Shown here piece after piece: positions 33,401 to 44,908 of a stretch of DNA of 64,000 bases. This stretch comes from Adiantum capillus-veneris (taxonomy: Eukaryota; Streptophyta; Polypodiopsida; Polypodiales; Pteridaceae), in assembly GCA_014529385.2 (NCBI GenBank), contig CM043963.1, forward strand, positions 105,617,912 to 105,681,911, written 5' to 3'. Numbering within the stretch: the first letter of the stretch is position 1; every line of letters begins with the position of its first letter. The translations under genes were made by a program, and so were the position numbers. Under the pieces are notes generated by a model that ran no database searches, was not told the origin of the DNA, and worked only from the letters and a program-made list of their open reading frames with translations.

Positions 33401-33948
33401 AGAGAACAAGTTCACCATAGTTTCTTGCAAGTGCATGGGCGAGTGGATTTATTTTCACCTTTGGTAAGATTGGTTAAGTCATCTTGGGTGCTCTTTGGGG
33501 GAACTCAAGCATCCTCTCTAGGCTCTTTGGATTTTATTTCAAGCCACCTTTCCTCTTCAGCTTCACTTTGTTTACAAAACCCAGTCTAGGGCTATCATCA
33601 CTGGCATCTTGCACATTCTGCTAGCTTCCTCTTGCACACTCCTGACTGTTTCTTCTGAAGCACTTATTTCATCAGTTGCAGTGGGGCCCTGGGTTTGGCA
33701 TGACTGATCATGATGAGTCATCATGATCAGTCATCATCATACATTTCTTTACTATCTATAGCACCCTCGGGAAAGTTCACTTGATATGGTGTCACATTTA
33801 CCCCTTCATGCATTATTTTCAGCTCATCCAAGTCATCATTACAGGGCTCTCTTCTTCAATCATTTTCTTGGCATGCTTATTGTCATGCTCTCTTCCCACA
33901 TCATCGATTCTTTTGTATTCCTTTAAAACATTAATTATTATATCCAAA
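33401..33948 (-). pseudogene. Middle part of the FCP1-like gene (probable exon material)
   Basis: Minus-strand readable stretches: LDIIINVLKEYKRIDDVGRE, KHAKKMIEEESP, then after a frameshift LDELKIMHEGVNVTPYQVNF and PEGAIDSKEMYDDD, and further down ATDEISASEETVRSVQEEAS and MIALDWVL. Acidic and helical in character. Same strand and order as the N-terminal exon (34.9 kb) and the FCP1-like domain (31.7 kb). Assignment to one gene is inference. Confidence 0.45.
33701..33733. repeat. Perfect 16+1+16 bp palindrome
   Basis: Arms TGACTGATCATGATGA and TCATCATGATCAGTCA around a single G. Lies where the coding frame of the middle part is lost. Confidence 0.95.
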
Positions 33949-33969
33949 CTGCTAGTAAAAATGCAAAGC

Positions 33970-34650
33970 TAGAATGTTAGCATAATGAGTATGCTTAGTA
34001 TGCTTAGTCAATATTGTATATTGTATATAATGACCGATAAGCTTCTTGTATACTTAGTATGCCAATAAGCATTCCATGTTTTTCATTCCATAAACTTGGA
34101 ATTCTAATTATCATAATTGGGTATGCTAACTAGCATAATTGGGGGTATAGTAACTAGCATAAGCGGGTATGCTAGCTAGCAGAAGTGGGTAGCTAGCATA
34201 CATACTATTCTAACAAGAATACAGAGAATAACTAGAATAACTCGTTATGCTAGCCAACATACCCAATATTCTAACGAGCATACATGCTATTCTAACAAGC
34301 ATACAAGGTATATCTAACATAACTGGGTATGCTAGCCAACATACCCAGTATGATAACTAGCTTATAGACTATGATGGTTAGCATACATAGCATAATAAGC
34401 ATGTATGATGATTGCTATGTATGCTGACTAGCATACATAATAGAATAGATGCTAAGAAGCATAACTATGTATGCTAGCTAGCATACAAACTATGCTAAAT
34501 AGCATATATGCTTAGCATAACTGGGTGTGCTAACTAGCAAATAGAGTACACTGTATGCTAGCTAGCATATCTAGACACCATAGCCAATATGCTAACTAGC
34601 ATACATAGCATAACTAGCATGTATGCTAACTTGCATACACAATAGCATTT
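33970..34650. repeat. TAGCATAC-type palindromic repeat cluster (right)
   Basis: Dense copies of GTATGCTAGCTAGCATAC-like units in both orientations; a perfect 20 bp palindrome at 34468-34487. Probably inside an intron of the FCP1-like gene, since a GT donor follows the N-terminal exon at 34655. Same motif family as 4530-4990. Confidence 0.85.
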
Positions 34651-34655
34651 TTTAC

Positions 34656-34883
34656 AGGTGGAAATTTCATACTAACTCCATTTTTGGCATGTTGCTTGAA
34701 GGATGTAGCTCCCTTATCTCCTTGTGAGCTCTCACCCTTTTCCACCTTTGAGCTCTAACCTTTTTCCCCCTTTGAGCTCTCACCTTTGTCTGTTGGTTTG
34801 AAATCAGCTGGTGTTCCCTTGACATCTCCTGGTTTGACGTTTTCTCTAGGAACCTTCCTTGTAGTTTGTTTGGTACTTGCCAT
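34656..34883 (-). pseudogene. N-terminal exon with histone-H3-tail-like start
   Basis: Minus-strand ATG at 34883 opens MASTKQTTRKVPREN, close to the histone H3 tail start (M-A-R-T-K-Q-T-A-R-K): eight of the first ten residues agree. It continues KPGDVKGTPADFKPTDKGES and a short repeat of KGESS units, one of which has a stop (GAG to TAG) at codon 44. The frame ends FPP before GTAAAAAATG, a plausible splice donor. A TATATATA box at 35283-35290 lies about 400 bp upstream. Linkage to the FCP1-like domain is by order and strand only. Confidence 0.5.
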
Positions 34884-34966
34884 ATCTATAGATTAGACCT
34901 AAAAGGAGGAAAAATATGGACATAGAGTCACTATAGTTTTTCTTCAAAAAACTATCTTAGCATCCC

Positions 34967-35011
34967 TATGCAAAAACAATGTAGTTGAACCGACTACATT
35001 ATTTTTGCATA
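34967..35011. repeat. Inverted repeat, 19 bp arms
   Basis: Arm TATGCAAAAACAATGTAGT, 7 bp loop, and its complement with one mismatch. A second small hairpin (ATAGTTTTT..AAAAACTAT) lies just left at 34934-34955. Both are in the presumed 5' region of the FCP1-like gene. Confidence 0.9.
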
Positions 35012-36599
35012 TCGATGACACAATGTGAGTTTACCAACATTTCTTAAAAAAGCATTAATATTACCAAGAATTACCCTACGATGAGAATCCAACTATTTGA
35101 ATTGAGGAAACGAGGAGAAATTTGGAGAAAACATGAAGGTTGGTCGAAATCAAACATGTGAAGCGAGAGAAGAAGGGCCAATGTAAGTCGACTTTAAATC
35201 GACTTAGTGGATCAATGTGGAAAGAAGAATGGAGCTATTAGATTTTTTTTTTGCAAAAATCTTGCTTGAGTGCGACCGTCTCTATATATAGGAGTGCACA
35301 ATTACCAAAGTAAATTCGAACTAACACGATTTATGATGCATGGATTTTGACCAGTGTGCATGGATTTGAGCGTTGGGTACATGTCCCTAGGTGCATGATT
35401 AGCATGATGAAATTCTATTTATACATCTCCAAGGGGACATATATAACATTTTTAGGTCAATCTGTCGTATTTTGTGAATTTCTCTGTATAGATTCCAAAG
35501 CTAAAGATCTCAAAATGTTCCTAAAGAAACATAAAGGTAAGTATTTTAATTCAAATTTTTGGTAACGTTTTTGTGTGTGTTTATGTCGTCTATATGTGAA
35601 AGTAGAATACCCAGACAGATGTCCGAGTGCTCTATGTTTGCATAGCAAAGACACAATAAAGTGAATAGAAAAAACTTTTATGGAATTTGTTATGTCACCC
35701 TTATGAAAAAATAGAAAACATGGACACCCTTTTGGGTGCTCTATTTTCACATAGCGAAGACAAACATTGTAAGAAAACATATTGTGTGTCTCCCATATGC
35801 AAAAATAGAGCACCTAAACACCTCCAAGAAAATGCATTACTCCAAGATGATTGGAGGAAGGCCCATAATCTCTACCAGTGGCATGGAAGGCATGGTTGTA
35901 AGCTAGAAGTTTATTGATCAATACCATGTTGGAGAGCATGTGCTAAATGTTGTTCCAAGATATGAAGAGCAAGGGCTTCTTCCTCAAGGGTTGATAGAGG
36001 CTGGGAGATGGCATGGAGTGGTGATGGTAGAATCCTATACATCTATGCTTCAAGGATCAAATACTTCAAGACGGATCTCAAGAAGCTACATTGGGTAGAG
36101 GGGTTGCAAGTGGTTCAATTATACTATTTTGTGACCACCAAGAGGAAGGATGGAAACTTCCTTATTGGTAAATGAGTAGTCACTCAAAAGAAGTGGGTCT
36201 ACAATAGAGCTACCAAATTTGTTTCACCAAAGTGAGTGAAGACTTTTCCACTTATCAAGAAATTTCCTTTAACCACAAGTAGACTTGTAATTTGTGAACC
36301 TAAGAATGATGTATATAAGGATTAACACATTGATGAGGTAGTGTATTGTAGAGTGGTGCTTACGAAGAAGTATCGCCTGTATCACTTTGAATGGGGATAG
36401 CCTACTCAAAGAATCATATAGCTTGATATGATAAGAAAAATCTTATAAATACTTTACAACAATTATAAAAGAGTTATGTTCTCTTCAATTTGTGTCTTGA
36501 GATTTTGCCTTGAGTCATTGAAAGTTAAATTCCTAGAATATATTGTATCAGGTCTTAAATTAGACCATCATCGGTAAGTGTATTATTGCATAGATACTA
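35012..36599. other. Promoter-side and unassigned sequence
   Basis: Contains TATATATA (35283-35290), a TAAGTCGA/TCGACTTA inverted repeat at 35184-35206 and the inverted-repeat cluster at 35.63-35.82 kb. No coding domain recognised. Confidence 0.35.
35628..35815. repeat. Pair of related hairpin-forming repeats
   Basis: GTGCTCTAT(G/T)TTTGCATAG-like arms occur at 35628, 35731 (both plus) and in complement at 35794-35813, with a weaker complement at 35695-35730. Looks like a duplicated foldback of MITE size; no target duplication identified. Confidence 0.6.
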
Positions 36600-36608
36600 T
36601 CCACTACC

Positions 36609-37130
36609 TTGTACACTATTTTACAAGAGAAAAAAATTCTCCTAAAACAAACACAACCTCCCACAATCAAAGGCAAGGGAGGCCATATTGAGCGCAATGC
36701 AAAAGCTTGGATTGAGGCTATGGAAGGCTATTTCAAAGCTACGAGAACGCAACCTAAAAGTAAAACTATGCTTGCAATGTTTGCCTTACTGGTGATGCAA
36801 AGATATGGTGGGAGCAACATTACAATGACTTGGGTATCCTAGGATCTTCCAGTCTTGGGAGAAATATATTCCATTAGCTCATTGGGCCATCAAGATGAAT
36901 GAGTTCTTTGCTCTAAACAACTATTCTTATTTGTGGGAGTGTACTACTCTAAATTTGTAACCTACCGTATATATGCCCACAATATGTCCATTGACCAATA
37001 GGTAGCTAGATTAATTAACCTTTGGATACTTGTCTCAAAGAAATGAGACCCATATCACTCCAAGATGCTATCCTAAGGACAACACCTTTGGCTAAAGATA
37101 TGGTTAGGATCCATGACAAATCAAACTTTA
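36609..37130 (+). pseudogene. gypsy Gag fragment
   Basis: PPTIKGKGGHIERNAKAWIE, AMEGYFKATRTQPKSKTMLA, then after a frameshift WWEQHYNDLG, WAIKMNEFFALNNYSYLWE. This is the matrix/capsid region of a gypsy Gag from a different lineage than that at 1-1657. No neighbours of the same element are recognisable. Confidence 0.65.
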
Positions 37131-38323
37131 AGTGTCATTCTTATTATTTATTTGTATTGAGATATTAATGGGGCTTGTCGGTTCCTCGTGTGTAGTTATG
37201 GGTGATTGTCAATGATAGGCTGACACCAAATTTAGTAGAGAGAGATAACATGTTTTGATTTGTAAGGTCTCCAAACCCGCTGACACCAAAAGCGGGATGG
37301 AACCTTTGACAGGTCTCTAGGCCTACTAAGGTCAAAGTCTTTTTAAAAAAAAGTTCCAGGGAATTCACCCTTACCATTGACAATGGTTTAGGTTTATAGC
37401 CCTAGAAGAGACCTAGTCCTGTCTTGCAGTGGAAATGGGACCCTAGAAAAAAAAAAATTCCGGCCCTAAATCTTCATCCTTTAGATTAAGGTTTCCTTAG
37501 CCAACGCTTTTTTCCCTCTAGCATATGTGAGGGCACAGCCGTTGGTGGATTCCTTGTCCAAGTGAAGAAGTTTCTAATCGTTTTAGTGTGCGGGAATGGA
37601 TAGTTACCTAACTAATCAGGTCCACCCGTCCATGATTGACAACCTTAGTCAATCCCCACTTACCACCCCGCACTCACACATGATTCTATTGTTGTTTAAT
37701 TACTACCACATTCATTCCACAATTAAAATAATGATTCTTTTTTAAATTTTCAAACTGTATATCCTTAAGACAACCTTTGAAAACAGCATTGAAAGCATTC
37801 TTTCAGAAAACAGACATCTTTAAACTTAAGACAAGGTACTGTCATTTTAAGGTATCACTGACTAGTACTAACTTGTCTCAAGACCACCTATACAAGGGTG
37901 AAAAACGGCACCCATTCCTTATTTATATAACCGGGGTGGAAAAAGTCTTCACCCAAAGTCTGGGCGCCCATACGCCAAAATCAGTTGCCCATACAACCGG
38001 GCAGTTCCTCTAGGATAAACTTAAAAGTACTATCCATAAACATAAACAAGCACGGGGTAAAGACTCCACACGTGCCGAGGTAACCGACTCCTCCATGATG
38101 GTATCTCCATCATTACTCATTACCTGGAGTAAAATATTTCCAAGGAATCAGAGGTGTCTTGAGACAAGCTGTCTTAAGGATGGCCAAACATTTCTTTCCT
38201 ATTTCAACCAGTCATAACCTAATCAGTCCTTTCCTAATTACAATCATTGCTCGCGGGTTTCGTGGAAGTAACCTTCCATTTACAGCCAGTTTTTTTTTCT
38301 TCCTAACCTTACGTATGCAATGC
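37131..38323. other. Unassigned sequence
   Basis: No coding domain. Includes a 12 bp inverted repeat pair (37761-37772 and 38170-38181) and repeated CTTAAGACAA/CTTGTCTCAAG words between. It could be LTR sequence of the gag fragment to the right or left; no second copy is present. Confidence 0.3.
37761..38181. repeat. Possible foldback element bounded by ATCCTTAAGACA
   Basis: Perfect 12 bp inverted termini ATCCTTAAGACA and TGTCTTAAGGAT, 421 bp overall. No convincing target duplication. Confidence 0.35.
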
Positions 38324-38536
38324 TTAACATAAACTGAAATCTAAAAGTTTATTAATGGCATAATTGAAATCCACCTGGGACTGGTCGTCCATCTGCTGTG
38401 GGGCAGGTGCCCGTAAACTCTCCTCTGTTGGCCTATGGCTAGGCCCTGCTTCATGGTCGTTAGTTGCTTTGTTTCGTTTGTTACTAACATCTTCATATTT
38501 CGTCAAAGGGTTCCCCCGGGTTCTCTTGGGAGCCAT
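38324..38536 (-). pseudogene. N-terminus of a gypsy-type Gag (MAPKRTRG), truncated
   Basis: 70 residues: MAPKRTRGNPLTKYEDVSNK, then basic and Ser/Pro-rich, ending VDFNYAINKLLDF. The MAPKRTR start and hydrophilic low-complexity run are typical of plant gypsy Gag N-termini. It is followed by a stop and unrelated sequence, and preceded (to the right) by the 152 bp tandem array in leader position. Confidence 0.45.
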
Positions 38537-38689
38537 TTCGGCAGCCTTATAAAAAGACTTAATCCATTAGAGGATTTATTGAATAAAATTTATTTTTCCT
38601 TGTTTACCCAAAAATAAGGGTTTTGGACCTCGGTTAATTCTTTGGCACTTAGATAATTTTATTTCTTAATTTTTCTTATTCATTATATA

Positions 38690-40012
38690 CAAAAATTGGT
38701 TACTTTTGACCAAAATACGTACCTAAACTATTTTTCTAAGGTTAGGATAATTATAATAGATTACCAAGGTATATTCCTTCTCTAGTATTGATATCAAAGG
38801 GTTTCTATTTACATTACTATATTTCCCTTTTTTATTCTTCCCAAGAATTTGAGTAATTTTACTGGGATATATAATTAAACTAATTTTCTAATGGTAGCAT
38901 AATTACCACAGGTTCCTTGAGGTCTAATAAACCTTTGATAAAGATCTCAATTCAATTTAAATCTATTTACTAATTTCCCCTATTTAAATTTCTCAATAAA
39001 CAGGGTATTTTAGCTAAAGTAATTAGCTAGATTAATTTTCTAACTTTCTCCTAATTATCACGGGTTTTTGAACACCTAGTTAACCCTTGATAATTATATG
39101 AGAGCATTTGAATTCCATTTACTAATTTCCTCTATTTAAATTGCTCAAAAAACAGGGTATTTAAGCTAAAGTAATTAGCTAATTTAATTTCCTGAACTTA
39201 TCCTAATTATCATGGGTTTTTGAACACTTAATTAACTACTGATAATTATATGGAAGTGTTTAAATTCCATTTACTGATTTCCCCTATTAAAGTTTCTCAA
39301 AAAACAGAGTATTTTAGCTAAAGTAATTAGCTAAATTACCTTCCTGAACTTCTCCTAATTATCACAGGTACTTGAATACTTAATTAACCACTGATAATTA
39401 TATGGAAGCATTTGAATTCCATTTACTAATTTCTCCTATGAAAATTGCTCAAAAAATAGGGTATTTTAGCTAAAATAATTAGCTAAATTAAATTCCTGAA
39501 CTTCTCCTAATTATCACGGGTTTTTGAACACCTAGTTAACCACTGATAATTATCTAGAAGTGTTTAAATTCCATTTACTAATTTCCCCTATTAAAATTGC
39601 TAAAAAAGAAGAGTATTTTAGCTAAAGTAATTAGCTAACTTAACTTTCTGAACTTCTCCTAATTATCACAGGTACTTGAACACTTATTTAACAATTAATA
39701 ATTATATGGAAGCATTTGAATTCCAGTTACTAATTTCCTCTATTAAAATTACTCAAAAAATAGGGTATTTTAGCTAAAATAATTAGCTCAATTAACTTTT
39801 TGAACTTCTCCTAATTATAATGGGTTATTGAACACCTAATTAACCATTGATAGTTATATGGAAGCATTTGCATTCCATTTACTAATTTCCCCTATTAAAA
39901 TTGCTCAAAAAACAGGGTATTTTAGCTAAAATAATTAGCTAAATTAACTTTCTGAACTTCTCCTAATTATCATGGGTTATTGAACACCTAATTAATCACT
40001 GATAAATTAATA
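38690..40012. repeat. ~152 bp tandem repeat array (about 9 copies)
   Basis: The word GTATTTTAGCTAAAGTAATT recurs at about 39005, 39157, 39307, 39460, 39612, 39764 and 39917, giving a period of 150-153 bp; two more diverged copies lie to the left. Each unit carries two TTAGCTAA palindromes 13 bp apart and the phrase TCCTAATTATCACGGG. Strongly AT-rich. Position relative to the Gag start at 38536 (minus) matches a retroelement leader. Confidence 0.92.
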
Positions 40013-40015
40013 GTG

Positions 40016-40355
40016 TTCGGAGTCTTGCAATAGTATTTTCCATTAAGTTTTTCAAGCTTAGTACAGTTTTGAAGGTTTCGGAAACTGGAAACCTTACATG
40101 ATTGTCGATTGAGTCTGGGTGCCCATATGTGAATGGGATGACCCACACAAGTGGCTTGTAACCTAGTTTTTGCTCATTATCAAATGTATTGACACTGCTC
40201 TTTCTCTCCTTATCTCTTGCATTATCTCCTTGCTTTATGTAAGCATGAGAGTGCGAGTGTGAGAGAGAGGGTGCGACAATCGAGCAACGAGGCGGTACAA
40301 CAACGACGAGGTGGTTCAGCAGCAACGTCAAGATTCTTCCTCTTTGCACGCACAC
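40016..40355 (-). CDS. Hypothetical 113-119 residue ORF
   Basis: Minus-strand frame with GYKPLVWVIPFTYGHPDSID and ETFKTVLSLKNLMENTIARL. No family recognised. Composition is less biased than the surrounding repeats, so it might be an exon or element fragment. The N-terminal Ser/His-rich part overlaps a GAGA-rich patch and is doubtful. Confidence 0.2.
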
Positions 40356-40653
40356 GATTCCTCCTTATGTAATATAGCATGTGCGTTCAACAGAAGGGAT
40401 TTTATATTCTTGTGAAGTTACACAATGTACATACAACCTATAAGGGGTACTTTTAATCCATTTTGGTGAACGCATGTGATATAGGAAATTTTAATATAGT
40501 GAACGCCCTCCAAGATTTCATTCGTTTGACGGCTACACAAAGGTGAGTGACACATATTTTGCATTTGTTGAGCTTGCTTGCATCCAGGTTGTGTGTTTGC
40601 AGCCCATCAATGCATGCATGTCTCACAACAAGTCCCTTGTTATCCTACATTTT

Positions 40654-40671
40654 TGGCACTGTTTTCGGGAA
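40654..40671 (+). promoter_or_regulatory. Degenerate tRNA-Asp primer-binding site
   Basis: TGGCACTGTTTTCGGGAA after a CTACA that could end an LTR. It differs from the tRNA-Asp complement mainly by C-to-T or G-to-A changes. Suits the plus-strand gypsy element B that follows. No partner LTR identified. Confidence 0.45.
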
Positions 40672-41082
40672 GCGATGTGCATCGAACTTCAGTTGTGCTG
40701 CTATTTTTGAGGTTTTTTTTGCAATTTTTTGTAGGAAAGATTGAGAACAATGTTTGGGTTTTGTTTCAATCTACACAAATCTGTGGTTGACAACACATAT
40801 CTTCCATTTTTTGGTTGCGGTTTACATAGATCTATGGTCGGAAGTGTAGATCTTAGCTGTTGGAATCGGTTGTGCAATTCCTATTTTTCTTGTTGTTAAT
40901 TTTGTTTTGCACAGATCTGATACTTTTGATTGTTTTTATTTCCTGCTAATTTTGATATAATTACAATTAAATATTGCAATTTCTATTTTTTGCAAATTTT
41001 AAAAACTTTGCTAAATAGTGTCAAAAAATAAATTTGAAAAATGATTATTAATAAAAAGGTAATTTTGAATTGACATAAAAAA
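40672..41082 (+). other. Leader of gypsy element B
   Basis: T-rich, without a reading frame; recurrent ACA(A/G)ATCTGTGG and AGATCT words. Includes the left arm of a 47 bp inverted repeat. Confidence 0.35.
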
Positions 41083-43017
41083 GAAAACAAAAAAGAGGAC
41101 TTCAACTGTGTGGGTGAGCAAAAAGAAAGGGCACCTCATCCTCGATCTTGATCTAGGTCTTGATTTATATATATAGGAAGTAGGATCCTCCATAGCTTCC
41201 TTTCAAGTGAAGAAATAGTGTGTCCCAACTTATACAAATACCCCAATTCTCAAGGGCAAAAGGAAGCATGTGGGATTTATGCCTCACCTTTCCCTTCACA
41301 AGCCTCTTTTAGACTTTCACCTTTTGCCTATATGCCCAAGTATATTTTGACTATTTTGGTAGTCACGAGACCAAAGCATGTGCTCTAAAGCATGCTACAT
41401 TCCTCCAAATGATACACTCAATTAGAGCTATCAAATGACCTATTCCACATCACAAAGATACAAAAAGTTAGAAAAATAAGAAAAATAAAGTGAAAACAAC
41501 CAAGATAGCTAGTGAGAATGCCTCTTAGGGTACTCAACAATGCTTTTTGGGGACTTGCATCACATGTATCTACACTCTGGTCAAGTCTAGAGTCTAAAAA
41601 GATTGAGAGTGCTTTAAATTATGTAGGCACTCACTATCCATCTAAATTAGGTTCCGAGCCTTTGGGTGCGACCCAAGGTAATCCAACCCAAGACCCACAC
41701 CTTGCGGCTAGTGAATCTTCCTCCGACTACAACATCATGGAGGGGTATATTACACAAAACCTTGCGAGTTTGAGTGAAGACATGCATGCCTTGGTCTCAC
41801 AACCTAGGTCTAGCATGTTTAGTTTCTTAAAAGAGACCTTTAGTAGAGCCACTCACTCTGAACATGTGGCTGGCAAAGTAAATGAAGGGGTCTGGGGAAG
41901 TAAATTCACCTTTCACATCTCATGTTGACCCCACACTCCTTGAGAATGCCCATGTGAATATTCCACCCACTACACTTAATCTCCCTTTAGAGATATCCCC
42001 CTTTGAATTTCTATTACCTCATGGTAGGAGTCTTGCCAAAGCGCAAGACTCGTCTAATGATATATCCTTATAGCTAGGAAAATGGAGATTGAAAGATTAT
42101 GCAAGGAAAAACAATGTTGAGCACTAAAGACAAAGGCCCATTAGGTTTCAGTTGTACCATTTTCCATCATGATATCCTGCATTAGTAGCCCCTAAGAGTC
42201 AAACCATAGGAAGACACATTGCATCCGCTTTGAATGACACCCCCAACACATCAATCTTGGATGGGGTATTTCGCAATGAAAATTGGGAGTATGATCTATA
42301 AATAGTGACTTTAACTGATATATACACGTGCTACACATACCGGGTGGGTTGAATTGGGAAATCCACATCGGGTGCCACTAATTTGGAGGAGCAGTAACAA
42401 AGAGTTTATGATGTCATCCATAGGGTTATCAAGTTGGAGAGGCAAAACAAAGGGATTAAAATTCCTTCAACTATCCTTACGAGATTTTGGATACATGCAA
42501 GTCCAAACAATCGACCCTATCACAAATGGAGACTGCTTCACTGAGTCCCATGGATCCTTCATATATTGTTTCTCTTAGAGTCTCAATGCAATTTGATCCC
42601 ACCAGTAGTATCTTTAGTTTGTTGGATCTAACTCAAATTTCTCTTGGAGTCTAGCCTACTTGGATGATGAGCCCAAACAGTGCACCCTTGACCTTGGTGG
42701 TTGTTACTGCACCATTACATAGTAACGTAGTGTCTACCCTAGTACCTACCAGTGTGCATTAGTCATATGTACTAGTTTCCACTTATACTCATGTAGCTCC
42801 TACACCCTTAATTGTTCTGATAGCTTACGCTCCACAACCACACTATCCAAGCCCTTATTCTAGTGGAGCCATGCGAGTTAACATTAACATGTCACATCCT
42901 ACATCAGCTATGCCTAGGGCCATGCCTATGAGCTTGGGGACACCGCATGACACAATGCTATACCAAGAATATTTATTTTTTGACACTATTAAGCAAAGTT
43001 TTTAAAATTTTCAAAAA
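40987..43017. repeat. 47 bp inverted repeats bounding the first duplicate copy
   Basis: Left arm 40987-41033 (contains AAAACTTTGCTAAATAGTGT) and right arm 42971-43017 in complement (ACACTATTAAGCAAAGTTTT), with only a few mismatches. Confidence 0.85.
41518..42073 (+). pseudogene. Gag N-terminal region of element B, first copy
   Basis: MPLRVLNNAFWGLASHVSTL, then the SALNYVGTHYPS and SFLKETFSRATHSEHVAGK segments; frame breaks near 41.90 kb, then NIPPTTLNLPLEISPFEFLL. No domain recognised apart from its place before gag. Confidence 0.4.
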
Positions 43018-43475
43018 TTAGAAAACAAAAAAGAGGACTTCAACTGTGTCAGTGAGCAAAAAGAAAGGGCACCTCATCCTTGATCTTGATCTCGGTATTG
43101 ATTTATAGATGTAGGAAGTAGGAGCCGCCATAGCTTCCTTTCAAGTGAAGAAATAGGGTGTCCCAACTTATATAAATACCCCAATTCTCAAGGGAAAACG
43201 GAAGCATGTGGGATTTATGCCTCACCTTTCCCTCCACAAGCCTCCTTTAGACTTTCACCTTTTACCTATATGCCCAAGTATATTCTGACTATTTTGGTAG
43301 TTATGAGACCAAAGCATGTGCTCTAAAGCACGCTAAAGTCCTCCAAATGATAATATCAATTAGAGCTATCACATGGCCTATTCCACATCATACACACAAA
43401 AATTTAGAAAAATAAGAAAAATCAAGAGAAAATGACCAAGATAGCTAGTGATGAGGTCTCTTATGGTACTCGTCA

Positions 43476-43880
43476 ATGCTTTTTTGGGACTTGCATCACA
43501 TGTATCTATACTCTGGTCAAGTCCTAGAGTCTAAAAGGCTTGAAAGTGCTTTAAATTATGTAGGCACTCACTATCCATCTACAATAGGTTCTGAGCCTTC
43601 GGCCACGACCCAAGGTAGTCCAATCCAAGACCCACACCTTGTGGCTAGTGACTCTTCCTCTGAGTACAACATCATGGAGGGGTATACTACACAAAACCTT
43701 GAGAGTTTGAGTCAAGATATGCATGCCTTGGCCTCACAGTCTAGGTATAGCATGTTTAGTTTCTTAAAAGATACCTTTTGTAGAGCCACCCACTTTGAAC
43801 ATGCGACTGGCAAAGTAAATGAAGGGGTTTTGGAAGTAAATTCACCTTTCACATCTCATGTTGACCCCAACACTCCCTGA
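43476..43880 (+). pseudogene. Gag N-terminal region of element B, second copy
   Basis: Parallel of the first copy: SALNYVGTHYPSTIGSEPSA, MFSFLKDTFCRATHFEHATG. Ends in TGA at 43878-43880. Confidence 0.4.
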
Positions 43881-44908
43881 GAATGCCCATGTGAATATTC
43901 CACCCACTACACTCAGTTGACCTTCAGAGATATTCCCCTTTGAACTTCTATTACCTCATGGTAGGAGTCTTGCCAAAGTGCAAGACTCATCAAATGGATA
44001 CATTCTTTGTAGCTAGGAAAAAGGAGATTGAAAGATTATGCAAGGGAAAAAATGTTGTGCACTAAAGACAAAGTCCCGTATGGTTTTAATTGTACCATTT
44101 TCCATCACAATATCCTGCATTAACATCCCCTAAGAGTCAAACCATAGGAAGACACATTGCATCTATTTTGAAGGACACCCCAACACATCAATCTTGGATG
44201 GGGTATTTCTCAATGAAAATTGGGAGTATGATCTAAAAGCAGAGACTTTAACGGACCTATACACATGCTACATATACCAGGTGGGTTGAATTGGAAAATA
44301 TACATTGGGTGCCACTAGTTTGGAGGAGCAGTAACAGAGAGTTTGTGATGTCATCCATAGGGTTATCAAGTTGGAGAGGCAAAACAAAGGGATTAAAATT
44401 CCTTCAGCTATCCTTATGAGATTTTGGATACATGCAAGTCCAAATAATTGACCCTATCACAAATGGGGACTCCTTGAGTGAGTCCCATGGATCCTTCATA
44501 TATTGTTTCGCTTAGAGTCTCAATGCAATTTGATCCCACCAGTAGTATCTTTAGTTTCTCAGATCTAGCTCAAGTTTCTCTTAGAGACTAACCTACTCGA
44601 ATGATGAGCCCAAAAAGTGCACCCTTGACCTTGGTGGTTGTTACTGCACCATTACATAATAGTAACGTAGTGCCTACCCTAGTACCTACAAGTGTGCATT
44701 AGTCATATGTACTAGTTGCCACTTATACTCATGTAGCTCCTACACCCTTAGTTTTTTTGACATCTTACACTCCACAACCACACTGTCCAAGCCCTTATTC
44801 TAGTTGAGCCATGCCAGGTAACATTAACATGTCACATCCTACCTCAGGTATGCGTAGGGCCATGCCTATGAGCTTGGGGACACCGCATGACACAATGCTA
44901 TACCAAGG

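Noticed and set aside
41512-43880. Paired frames considered as a duplicated host gene
   Set aside because: Their position before a Gag core and after a tRNA-Asp-like primer site fits gypsy element B better; no host domain is seen.
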